Positions 17,783 through 25,866 of a DNA stretch of 47,867 nucleotides are shown piece by piece. The first letter of the stretch is position 1; every line of letters begins with the position of its first letter. The notes under the pieces are model-generated. The model saw only the letters and a program-made list of their open reading frames with translations, searched no databases and was not told where the DNA came from. This DNA is from Candidatus Obscuribacterales bacterium (GTDB lineage Bacteria; Cyanobacteriota; Vampirovibrionia; Obscuribacterales; Obscuribacteraceae): positions 1-47,867 of the forward strand of contig JAKFUT010000119.1 in assembly GCA_021732565.1 (NCBI GenBank), written 5' to 3'. A program made the position numbers and the translations under genes.

Positions 17783-18442
17783 TTCCTTTAAAATGTATAT
17801 TCAAATAGTACCATACTTATGTAAGCCTTGTCAAATTCAGTGTACAGTTTGCGTGAGGACTTCTTGCTCGCGTGATATCGCCCAAAAGCACGGTCGAAGA
17901 TTTCTTGCTCCAACGTGTTGTATTACTGAGCAACTGCTGCATAGTAATTGCAGCAGAATCGACTAATTGGATCGACTTTGCACGTCAGAAAAATACAACG
18001 CGCTGACGAAGATTTGTTGCTCGCAATAAGATCTTTAATGATCGCGAATTTGATGAGCAATGGAAAGGTCGCGCTCATATCGGGCACTGGCTTCACGTGA
18101 AAGCTTCAGTACATTTCGTACTTGGTCGCGATAAAAAAGTCCAAACGCTGGCTCCGCAAAAGCAGGGGGATGACCGATGGTGCATAAGATTATCGGGAGG
18201 GCTAGAGCGGGCTAGAGTTCTCATTTGCTTAGAATAGTCACACATAGTCTCAATAATCTCTCATTCATTCTAGCTGAGCCGGTCTGTTGGTTCATGAGCC
18301 ATTGGCGTACGTTCCACAACGGATTTCCAATCGACGTGTCGGCGGGCTCATCGGGGAACCATGAACAGCGAGCCCGACCAAAGACCAGTTTCGGAGCCTC
18401 TATAATCAGATCAACTCCACAGCTTTCTTGAGACCGTTCGCT
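17783..18442. other. Gene-poor region with a degenerate repeated motif
   Basis: No gene is supported over about 660 bases. A motif of the form GARGAYTTSTTGCTC occurs three times, at 17855-17869, 17896-17910 and 18008-18022. GGGCTAGAG is directly repeated near 18198-18218. The spacing of the three copies is irregular and not a codon multiple, so they are not a coding repeat. The region may be decayed or may hold a structured RNA. Confidence 0.4.
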
Positions 18443-19021
18443 ATGAGATTGATCTTTTGTTCGTTGATATGGCTTGCGGCTCCAGGTCTCATTGGTCTTG
18501 CGCCTGCTGTTGGACAAGTGGATGATGTTTCAAAGTCCGAAATCATCGCGAGACAGTTGCAAAAATACTGGCAGCACATTCTGACTGCTTTGGATGAACG
18601 TCCCTTTGGGACTAAGAACACTTCAGAGGATTCCTTCAGCTTTCGTTTTGTTTGCATACCAAGTTTCCGACATCCTATGTGTATTCGAATAGAGCACAAG
18701 AAGGGGGAAACTATCTTATATGCGAAAGTTACAAGCGGTGCCGGCGGGTACCATCCTGGCAAGCTCGTAATTGACAGCAAATCTCTAATGAGTGCAGAAA
18801 AGTACGCAGAGTTTAGATCGAAACTACAATCGACAAAATTTTTTGAACAAACGGAGGATCAGGAAGAGGACGTAAGTGACGGCAACCAATGGGTGTTTGA
18901 AGGAAACGATGGGGGAAAGTACCACCTCGTGAACACCCTCAGTGGTGGCATTTCTTTGCGTGGACTTGGCAACTTTCTGTTGAAAGAAGGAAACATCCTA
19001 CCGTCGAAGCCGGGCTATTAA
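18443..19021 (+). CDS. Small exported hypothetical protein
   Basis: This 192-residue protein begins with a good signal peptide (MRLIFCSLIWLAAPGLIGL, cleavage near APAVGQ). I do not recognise the mature part. It has an amphipathic helix (EIIARQLQKYWQHILTAL), a Cys pair in FVCIPSFRHPMCIRIEH and a C-terminal glycine-rich strand region (WVFEGNDGGKYHLV). The frame opens at TTG 18428, but ATG 18443 gives a cleaner signal peptide. It stands alone on the plus strand after a long gene-poor stretch. Confidence 0.65.
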   Translation: MRLIFCSLIWLAAPGLIGLAPAVGQVDDVSKSEIIARQLQKYWQHILTALDERPFGTKNTSEDSFSFRFVCIPSFRHPMCIRIEHKKGETILYAKVTSGAGGYHPGKLVIDSKSLMSAEKYAEFRSKLQSTKFFEQTEDQEEDVSDGNQWVFEGNDGGKYHLVNTLSGGISLRGLGNFLLKEGNILPSKPGY

Positions 19022-19374
19022 TCTTAATCGCGAGGAGCCGGCACCGGGTTTTGAAGTGAAGATAGGCGTCTTAGCGTAATCGCCAATATGTTTTGCAGCA
19101 GGAAAGCCCGTTGTTGAAGAGCCCGGCAAGGATGCAATTACAAGAGAACCCGGTGTTAGAACATCCTGAGGTCCATCTTTGGAAGCTTAAAATGAGCGGT
19201 GCAGGATATGGTCGAGAAACCAGACCAGTTTTCATTCAAATTGAACTGCAAGCGGTAGGGGATTTGCAGCTTCGCTATCACCGTGTACTGTCCGCTAGAA
19301 TCGAAAATCGCAAGCCACAAGTCTGACAACTTTTGAGAATAGTTTGTTGCTAAGCCCAAACGGAGTTTAGCACT
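19022..19374. other. Intergenic region, no supported gene
   Basis: A plus-strand frame at 19093-19326 starts with TTG, lacks a ribosome site and has no protein-like character. The right end carries CGGAG nine bases before ATG 19375, which I take as the original ribosome site of the beta-helix gene. Confidence 0.4.
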
Positions 19375-19400
19375 ATGAACCGATCCTCGCTGTTAGGTAA

Positions 19401-19409
19401 TTTTTTTTT
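19401..19409 (+). repeat. T9 homopolymer tract in the beta-helix signal-peptide region
   Basis: Nine consecutive T lie between ATG 19375, which has a good ribosome site, and the open frame starting at ATG 19418. With eight T the two would be one frame with a complete signal peptide. See the beta-helix entry. Confidence 0.85.
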
Positions 19410-19417
19410 CAACGAGT

Positions 19418-20713
19418 ATGTTAGCCATCGCTGCCGCTTTCAGCATCGGTGCAGCCTCGGAAGTATCAGCACAGGTAGCGCCAACGACTTACTATGTTTC
19501 ATGTCAGGCACCAGCGGGCACCAATGATGGTTCTTCGTGGAAGAAAGCATGGCGCGAGCTAGGCGCTATAGACTGGTCAAAAATAAAACCGGGCGACACC
19601 ATTCTACTTGATGGCGGCAATTACGATCTTCAGTATCACGACACATTGAAAATTGGGGCCGATGGCACTTCATCCAAGCCCATCAAAATTACTGCTGCTA
19701 ATGAGGCAAACCACAACGGCACGGTAATAATTACGCAATACAACTCACCAGTACCTGGCGGCGTGAGGAACGGAATCGAATTCGGGAATCACAAAAATGT
19801 TCAGATAGCGGGCCGAGCTTTTCGGAGCTCATACGGGTATACGCAATCAATTGTTGTATCGCATTTCTTAGGGGCTGGTGTCACTGTGGACAGCGGTGCC
19901 ACCGGCAATCTGTTGCGTCATATGCAAATTTACGACAATGGCTACCAATACTCCGGCCGACAAGTGATTCCCGGTCCTGGAACTGCCGGGGTAAAACTTA
20001 CCGGTCAAGCAACATGCGACCACCTGGTCGTGGCGAACAACGCAAATTCGAACATTGAAGTGAGCAATGCTGGAAACTTCACAAGTTCACAGATCGTCGG
20101 CTGTTGGATCCATAACTCAGGCTATGGGTACAAAGGTTCAAACGGTATTACTTTCACCAATGTCAGTGACTCGGTCTATCAAGACTACTTTCTCGATCGC
20201 TGCGTTATTGGACCACGATTGGATACCGGTATAGTCCAAGCCCGTGTGCGAGGGCGTATCAACATGTCCAACCTCTTATTTCTGGAACCGGAGGTGAGCA
20301 ATCTTAGACGTGCGCCTATGAGTGACGCTGATGCAAGGTTGAGTCAGATTTATATCACTAACGTGACATCTTTTTTGGATAAGCTGAATAGTCAGGGACA
20401 GGCTCATTCCTGCCTGAGCTTTGCTAAGCAACGAGATGGGGTTCATAACAGTGTATTTTTTGGCGGCGTTGTAGACGTTACAGGGGCATCGGTTCTTGGT
20501 GTAGCAAATACGCAATTTCGCACCTCAGGCAATACCACAATGCTCAGCGCATCTCAAGTCGATCCGAAATTCCAGACAAATCCCGACTCCATTCCTCGCG
20601 GCGCCTACTTCGATTTGCAACTCTCTCTGGCAGACTTCAAACTGAGTTCGAACTCTCCCGCAGCCGGTAAGGGCAGCTCCCTCACTTCAGTGCAAACGTT
20701 GTTGAGCGAGTAA
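19418..20713 (+). CDS. Secreted right-handed beta-helix protein, 5' end out of frame
   Basis: The open frame gives 431 residues. The start of the mature part, TTYYVSCQAPAGTNDGSSWK followed by KPGDTILLDGGNYD, is typical of secreted parallel beta-helix (pectate-lyase-like) proteins. Repeated short strands follow (GVTVDSGATGNLLRHMQIYD, SNIEVSNAGNFTSSQIVGCW, GITFTNVSDSVY), and a D-P-K-F box lies near residue 389. Such proteins bind or cleave polysaccharides, but I see no certain catalytic residues. ATG 19418 gives only a truncated signal (MLAIAAAFSIGAASEVSAQ) with no basic n-region and no ribosome site. ATG 19375 (MNRSSLLGNFF) has CGGAG upstream but is one base out of frame because of the T9 tract. 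This could be a sequencing error, a phase-variable switch or a recent mutation. Confidence 0.8.
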   Translation: MLAIAAAFSIGAASEVSAQVAPTTYYVSCQAPAGTNDGSSWKKAWRELGAIDWSKIKPGDTILLDGGNYDLQYHDTLKIGADGTSSKPIKITAANEANHNGTVIITQYNSPVPGGVRNGIEFGNHKNVQIAGRAFRSSYGYTQSIVVSHFLGAGVTVDSGATGNLLRHMQIYDNGYQYSGRQVIPGPGTAGVKLTGQATCDHLVVANNANSNIEVSNAGNFTSSQIVGCWIHNSGYGYKGSNGITFTNVSDSVYQDYFLDRCVIGPRLDTGIVQARVRGRINMSNLLFLEPEVSNLRRAPMSDADARLSQIYITNVTSFLDKLNSQGQAHSCLSFAKQRDGVHNSVFFGGVVDVTGASVLGVANTQFRTSGNTTMLSASQVDPKFQTNPDSIPRGAYFDLQLSLADFKLSSNSPAAGKGSSLTSVQTLLSE

Positions 20714-20743
20714 GCTAATAGCGCAAGGCGGTAAAATCAGGAC

Positions 20744-20768
20744 GCCGGCAAAGTCGGACTTTGCCGGC
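20744..20768 (+). terminator. Hairpin after the beta-helix gene
   Basis: A 10-bp perfect stem, GCCGGCAAAG (20744-20753) and CTTTGCCGGC (20759-20768), has a 5-base loop and lies 31 bases past the stop. There is no T-run after it, so it may be a weak or Rho-assisted terminator, or may protect the mRNA end. Confidence 0.5.
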
Positions 20769-20875
20769 CCTCTGGCATCCGTTACCTGTTATTCTTCGTT
20801 CCTTCATCCTTCCATGTCGTAATTCTGTCGTATCTCAAATTTACAGTGTACTCAGGGAAAAGCGAGGGCACAAAA

Positions 20876-21736
20876 ATGTTTGAAGACAGATCAACAAAAC
20901 CTTCCATTGAGGACCACAAGTATTCGGATGACATATTTGCCAGTGACGTAACTCCAGGTAGGACACAATCAGGAGCGGCCATTAAAGCCGATCGCTCGGT
21001 CTGTGCTCAAAATGAGCTGGCGGCAAATTTTCTCGGGTCATGCCGGTTAACCATAGGAGGGGCAATTTCGACGGCTTTTGAAGAACTGAACGCCGGTGGT
21101 TCCCCGATGAAGTCGCCCTCGACTTCCCCTGAACTGTTTGCTAGCCCCGTGTCGGGGGCGACAAAGGAGCGGCCGGAAAACGTGCCGTTTGCCAGCGCCG
21201 AGCCGAGTGTCGCAAAGGCACGGCAGGAAGAACTTGGCGATCTTAGTCTCGGAAAGCCGGTTTTGGAAAACCCGAGCAAGAATTGGGAATGGGTACAGAA
21301 ACCCGAGGAAGGAGACAAACTACGTATAGCACAAGGCGTGAAATTAGAGCCTGCCGACCTGGCAAAGGTCCATGAACTTCGCAAACTGTTTTCCGAGGGT
21401 AATCTTGATGAATTCGCGAAGGCGGTCCGAGGGTTGCACGGCAATCCCCAGGCCGGAAACATATTAGGTACTCTATTGCTGAATCAAACCGGTACTTTCT
21501 TTGGAAACGACAAAAACGGAGAAGACTATACTCTTCAACTTAATCATGGTACCTACAAACTTGATATCAGCACTAATCCTGATACTGACATTGTGGCTCA
21601 GGAACAAACCGTAGTTTGGAAGAAACTACCAAACGGTTCATATGATCCAAATTGGACAGTCAAAGAATCACCAACGAGTTCATCCGTCAGCTGGAATGCT
21701 ATCCGTAAAGGAATCACCATGTCGCGATTGCGGTAG
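20876..21736 (+). CDS. Hypothetical protein, 286 aa
   Basis: I recognise no family. The first about 120 residues are low-complexity and Ser/Pro/Ala-rich without a signal peptide. The C-terminal half looks folded: a helical segment (ADLAKVHELRKLFSEGNLDE, FAKAVRGLHGNPQAGN), then beta strands with aromatic and Gly-Asn turns (TGTFFGNDKNGEDYTLQLNH, VVWKKLPNGSYDPNW). The frame is open from GTG 20846, but GAGGG at good spacing selects ATG 20876. It converges with the SLH gene and stands alone. Confidence 0.65.
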   Translation: MFEDRSTKPSIEDHKYSDDIFASDVTPGRTQSGAAIKADRSVCAQNELAANFLGSCRLTIGGAISTAFEELNAGGSPMKSPSTSPELFASPVSGATKERPENVPFASAEPSVAKARQEELGDLSLGKPVLENPSKNWEWVQKPEEGDKLRIAQGVKLEPADLAKVHELRKLFSEGNLDEFAKAVRGLHGNPQAGNILGTLLLNQTGTFFGNDKNGEDYTLQLNHGTYKLDISTNPDTDIVAQEQTVVWKKLPNGSYDPNWTVKESPTSSSVSWNAIRKGITMSRLR

Positions 21737-21893
21737 GCTGGATCGTTTCGGAAAAATCGGGCGATTGGGTAATTACTGGAATAGTGTATGGCAGATTCGG
21801 TTGGCTTTGAATTGAACTTGAACTCTTTCGAGCACCATGGTGAGGCTGTAGTTCTGTAAGGACAGTGCCTTATTACTGTTTGAATTGCAGCGA

Positions 21894-23240
21894 TCAGTTA
21901 CCATACAATGACATCAAGATATTTACCGCTTCAGCGCGAGTTACCGGTTTCTCCGGTAGCAAAAATTTTTGTTCATCGGTCTTTGCGTAAGGATCAACGT
22001 TGAAAGCCTTCGACAATACTCCTGCGTGATGAGCTACCGCAATATAGCGTTTTTGAGCGTTGTTGAACGTAGTGATATCCTTGTAAGTTGATTCACCCGA
22101 TTGCGATGGACTGAATCGCAATTCTTGAACAACCTCTTCATCGGAGAGCTTGTCTGCCGCGGCTTGTTTGTCACTAAACTGGCAATACAGTTCTGCAAAT
22201 TCCTGACGTGAAATTTGTTGGGCCGGCTTGAACAACGTTTTATTGTCTTCTTCATATCCCGACATCAAATTTTCCTGTGTAGCACTTTCTATGTATCTGA
22301 AGTTGGGATCGCTTGTTGGCACATCCGCGTATGTGGCTTCCTCAGGACTGGTTAGAGAAATCTGTTTGATTCGTGTCAGCCAGTTGGTGAAGTCGCCGCG
22401 CGTTACTGGATCATTTGGTTGGAACTTACCATCCGCCCCGGCCTGTATATAGCCCTTCTTTGCCGCTAACTGCAAATTGGTCCCCAATCTGTCGTCTGCG
22501 GTGGCGAGATCAGTGATGCCCGTGGGGCTGGCAACACCTGGTGGCTGCTTCGCAGTCTCACTCTGTGGAACAGGCTTGAGCGGGACATTCAGTTTCCTCA
22601 CCGAGACACTATCAATCATCGCGCCGCCGTTCCCTTTAGGCATTAAGCTGCCAAATTCAAGGGTGCTCTTAGCTTCTTTAGCCGTAAACTCAAACGTTGC
22701 GTCTCGCCATGCAAGATTATCCTTACCCATTGCCGTGGTATCAAACTGCATTGATTTCGATTGCCCGGCAGCACGAACAAAGAACGGTTTAATCGCGCCG
22801 TCACCCATAAAATTTCCGGCAACAATGAACTTGACCCGATAGGTAGCACCAGGTTCCGTTGCAAAGGATTGTTTGAGCGAGCCGGCATTATAACCGTTGA
22901 GATCGATGCATTGCTTTCCGTCCGGGGTCTTCCACGGCGGGTATTGGTGAATGTCCAGATCGCCACGACTTACCATCCAGCCCGTGATATTAGTGCTGGG
23001 GTACGGATAGTTTTGGAATTCTCCAGAAAACACAGGCACACATGTTTCGAAACTACCGTTGATGATCAGTTCCGGTCCGACCGCTGTCGGTGCTGAAGAA
23101 GGCTTTGCTTCCTGTTTTCCCGGAGCTGCAAAGGCAAATGCGCAAATGGTAATCGACAACATGCTGGAGACAATGCCCGCAATAATCGCATTCTTCCCCA
23201 CCCTTTTGCTCCTCCCGTTTTTGCTAATTGTGGCAGACAT
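21894..23240 (-). CDS. DUF642 and S-layer-homology domain surface protein
   Basis: This 448-residue protein should be exported and held at the cell surface. Residues about 18-39 are the signal peptide (IIAGIVSSMLSITICAFAFA). Residues about 55-220 form a DUF642/choice-of-anchor-C beta-sandwich (LIINGSFETC, WMVSRGDLDI, CIDLNGYNAGSLKQSF, YRVKFIVAGNF), a possible carbohydrate-binding module. A proline-rich linker precedes three SLH motifs from about 245 to the end (KFQPNDPVTRGDFTNWL, YADVPTSDPNFRYIESA, LPEKPVTRAEAVNILMSLYG). SLH motifs bind pyruvylated secondary wall polymer or peptidoglycan and are common in cyanobacterial outer-membrane proteins. AAGGT upstream supports ATG 23240. Confidence 0.9.
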   Translation of the reverse strand: MSATISKNGRSKRVGKNAIIAGIVSSMLSITICAFAFAAPGKQEAKPSSAPTAVGPELIINGSFETCVPVFSGEFQNYPYPSTNITGWMVSRGDLDIHQYPPWKTPDGKQCIDLNGYNAGSLKQSFATEPGATYRVKFIVAGNFMGDGAIKPFFVRAAGQSKSMQFDTTAMGKDNLAWRDATFEFTAKEAKSTLEFGSLMPKGNGGAMIDSVSVRKLNVPLKPVPQSETAKQPPGVASPTGITDLATADDRLGTNLQLAAKKGYIQAGADGKFQPNDPVTRGDFTNWLTRIKQISLTSPEEATYADVPTSDPNFRYIESATQENLMSGYEEDNKTLFKPAQQISRQEFAELYCQFSDKQAAADKLSDEEVVQELRFSPSQSGESTYKDITTFNNAQKRYIAVAHHAGVLSKAFNVDPYAKTDEQKFLLPEKPVTRAEAVNILMSLYGN

Positions 23241-23449
23241 GAGCTATACCTTGCAAGCCGGTGATGGAGAGTCAAAAGCAGGTCGCGTTGTATCTTGTGG
23301 TCGAAAAACTGCTCGTGAGCCATTGGTGCTGGAAACTCCAATCTCTATGCCTGAAAATTCATGTTCGACCAGGGCATGGGTCTTACTATACTTTTGCACG
23401 CTGGAAGCCGATACCATAAAATCAGCCCAGCGGGGCAAATGAGATGAAT

Positions 23450-24940
23450 TCATTGGCCCCGCCGGGGTTCAATGTATCCAGCAGCGGTTGCCGCTTTCAT
23501 ATCCGCTTCACCTTCGATCTTGCGACCAAGACGTTTCAGGGTTTGACCTCGATGATAACGAAGGTCATTACTTCGTGACTTAGAAAGAGCTTTGTCAAAA
23601 TATTGCAGTGCTCTGTCAAACTTGCCCATGCTTTGATAAGAGTGTGCCTGTGATACGGCTCCTGCCTCCTGATCAATTGCTTCAATCTTTTGACCAGTTT
23701 CCAGAGCGGCTTGGTAGCGCTTCTTAATGCGGAGAGAAACAGCCCTTGCTATCAATGCTGTGAGGTTACCCGAATTGTTCTCTAATTCCATGTCTGCTAT
23801 TGCTAACGCCTTGTCTGCATGGGCCTGTGCGAGGCTCATCAGGCCGGCAGCTGCTTCGACATCGGCAAGATTTGCATAGTGATCCGCATGTTGAGGTTTC
23901 AGAAGGATGCACTTCTGTCCCAAACTGATTGACTCTCGCCAGCGTCCTATTTCCAAACAATAGCATGCGATGTTGTTGTATATACATGCCTCATCGGGTC
24001 TCATTTTTTGAATTCGCTGGTAATCGCAAAGAGCGTCTTGGAAGAATCCCAGTGTGCCCGCTGCATCAGCGCGCGCTCTTAGCCCACCACTATCGTCTTC
24101 AAAATTTATGTCCTTTATGGCTTTGTAGCCAGCAACCGCTTCTGTGTACAACCCCAGTTCGAAAGCAAGATTGATCCGCTCAACTAAGCCCGTATTCATT
24201 GTTACTGAGTCGCTCTTGATCAGCTCATAGTCTCTACGAGCCTTGTCCTTCTTTCCCATCTGCGATAGAAGGGTTCCACGTGATGCAATCCAATCCAAGC
24301 GAATCGGTGGCACTTTTTGATCAAAACTGATTGCTTGATCGAAATCTTTCAGTGCATTCTCTCGTTGGTGTATTTCGTTGTAAGCCATTGCTCGCAAATA
24401 ATACTTCAGCGCCTGCGTTTTTCGAATGTGCAAATCTGAGTAGAAGGCAGTAAGGGCGCTATGGTCCTTATCCTTAGAATTAGTCAATTCAGCATCTTCC
24501 AAGATTATTGACTTTGTTAATGCATCTATTGCTTCTTTGTCGTGTCCAACATAAAAGCATGATCTTCCGAATTGTTCCCAGTAAAACTTGTCGGCTGGTT
24601 TCAGCCGGACCGCTTGCCGAAAATCTTCAAGGGCTTTCTCATCATCATCCAGTAGGTTGGAGTAGGCAATTCCTCTTAGATAGTAGGCTCTGTCTATCTT
24701 CGGATTGATCGCGATTGCCTTGGTGGAGAATGCTATGCACCCGGCACCATTATCGAGGTGAAAGAGTGTTTCAGCCTGTTGAAGCAATTGTTCGGCCTGA
24801 TCGCCGTCTAATGGGACACTCTTTTCAGGTGATATTATTGGAGAGCTGAGCGACTGATTATCAGAGTTTCCAGCCAGCGCGATGTGAGCGGAAAACATGG
24901 CTATTATTGCAAAGCAGACTGCGGATTTATTTTTCATCAT
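23450..24940 (-). CDS. Exported TPR-repeat protein
   Basis: This 496-residue protein has a signal peptide (KNKSAVCFAIIAMFSAHIAL, cleavage near AGNSD) and about ten TPR-like helical pairs from residue 45 onward. Examples are AFSTKAIAINPKIDRAYYLR, ALEDFRQAVRLKPADKFYW, ALKDFDQAISFDQ, YNNIACYCLEIGRWRESI and ALQYFDKALSKSR. TPRs mediate protein contacts, and no enzyme domain is present. The frame is open from 25009, but the signal peptide and an AGAGA element favour ATG 24940 (ATG 24946 or 24937 are possible). It is 209 bases upstream of the SLH gene on the same strand and could be co-transcribed with it as an envelope unit. Confidence 0.85.
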   Translation of the reverse strand: MMKNKSAVCFAIIAMFSAHIALAGNSDNQSLSSPIISPEKSVPLDGDQAEQLLQQAETLFHLDNGAGCIAFSTKAIAINPKIDRAYYLRGIAYSNLLDDDEKALEDFRQAVRLKPADKFYWEQFGRSCFYVGHDKEAIDALTKSIILEDAELTNSKDKDHSALTAFYSDLHIRKTQALKYYLRAMAYNEIHQRENALKDFDQAISFDQKVPPIRLDWIASRGTLLSQMGKKDKARRDYELIKSDSVTMNTGLVERINLAFELGLYTEAVAGYKAIKDINFEDDSGGLRARADAAGTLGFFQDALCDYQRIQKMRPDEACIYNNIACYCLEIGRWRESISLGQKCILLKPQHADHYANLADVEAAAGLMSLAQAHADKALAIADMELENNSGNLTALIARAVSLRIKKRYQAALETGQKIEAIDQEAGAVSQAHSYQSMGKFDRALQYFDKALSKSRSNDLRYHRGQTLKRLGRKIEGEADMKAATAAGYIEPRRGQ

Positions 24941-25111
24941 GGTCATTCTCTGGCAAATACTTGCTGATAAAGTGTGACTGATTCGGTTGCAGGTCCTCGC
25001 AGGGGTCATTATCCGACATTATGAGTGCCGGAGCGTAGAGAAAAATCCAAGTCTGGCGTTCTCTGTTTTCTGAAGCCGAAGTGCCCGCCAGACGATCTTG
25101 GTGTAGAATCC

Positions 25112-25540
25112 ATGAAAATGACTGGATGCCAAATCACAATGGAAGAGAATCGTACTGTTTGTCTTTCACACTCATACAATCTTTGCCCGGAATTTTTCTT
25201 TGAACAGATAAGGAACGGCACTCTCTTTCGCCTCACCGGGGCAAACGAGATTGACGCCCCGGAATTTCAAGAGGGAGGCTTTTTTAAGCTTCTGTTCAAT
25301 GAGCGCGGAACCATCAGTGGAAGCATTATCCATCTCAGCGACAGTCAACTTTGGTTGAAATGGAATGTCGATGGCTTTGGCCGTGCCCCCGAACACGATA
25401 CTGAGGTGCGTATTTCGATGCTACACTCAGACAAAACTGAATTGACTCTGGAACACCGGGGTATCAAGTCCAACGAATCAGCGGTTGCTAAGGAACGCGC
25501 CTGGACAGAAATACTGAAGGAACTCGAGAAGCTCATCTGA
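25112..25540 (+). CDS. SRPBCC/AHSA1-like domain protein
   Basis: This protein of about 142 residues fits the START-like AHSA1 fold: VCLSHSYNLCPEFFFEQIRN (first strand and helix), FRLTGANEIDAPEFQEGGFF, a beta sheet (GTISGSIIHLSDSQLWLKWN, EVRISMLHSDKTELTLEHRG) and the long C-terminal helix AWTEILKELEKLI. Members bind hydrophobic ligands or partner proteins, and the specific role cannot be read. The frame opens at GTG 25025; ATG 25112, 25118 or 25139 are alternatives, and no ribosome site decides between them. It is divergent from the TPR gene. Confidence 0.75.
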   Translation: MKMTGCQITMEENRTVCLSHSYNLCPEFFFEQIRNGTLFRLTGANEIDAPEFQEGGFFKLLFNERGTISGSIIHLSDSQLWLKWNVDGFGRAPEHDTEVRISMLHSDKTELTLEHRGIKSNESAVAKERAWTEILKELEKLI

Positions 25541-25866
25541 CAGCTCATCCAAATTCCGAAGCGCTAACAATAAATCGGTGATGTCGGGTAGCTATTCTGA
25601 CGTCCAGTCTTGGATGGATAGTTGGAAGCGTTTTAGCACCACAGGGAGTATCTTCTTTCAGTCACTGGAACTAAGGGATCTGGAATAGTGCTCCACTCGA
25701 TGAATCCTTCACTTCCCGTATCAAGTACCAGCGGAACAGTTGTCCAAGGTTGTATTAACTGTTGTTGGTTAATGCGGCCGTCTCTAAAACTGTCAAGTAC
25801 AACCGCATCGCTCAAGGCGTAACCTACAGGGAATATACTCAAGATAAACCATCGAAGGAGCTTCTG
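25541..25866. other. Intergenic region before the kinase gene
   Basis: No supported gene lies here. An inverted repeat TTAAC (25755-25759) and GTTAA (25768-25772) is present. AAGGAG at 25855-25860 is the ribosome site of the kinase. A minus-strand frame at 25633-25842 looks spurious. Confidence 0.4.

Noticed and set aside
17793..17966. Cysteine-rich small frame after the long palindrome
   Set aside because: The CxxC-like pairs are suggestive, but there is no ribosome site and the frame is only the tail of a longer non-coding frame running through the opposite gene's start.
18053..18100. Fifteen-codon frame reading MSNGKVALISGTGFT, like a short-chain dehydrogenase N-terminus
   Set aside because: Too short to distinguish from chance; nothing further of an SDR follows in any frame.
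25633..25842. Minus-strand frame of 69 codons before the kinase
   Set aside because: TTG start, no ribosome site, no family resemblance.
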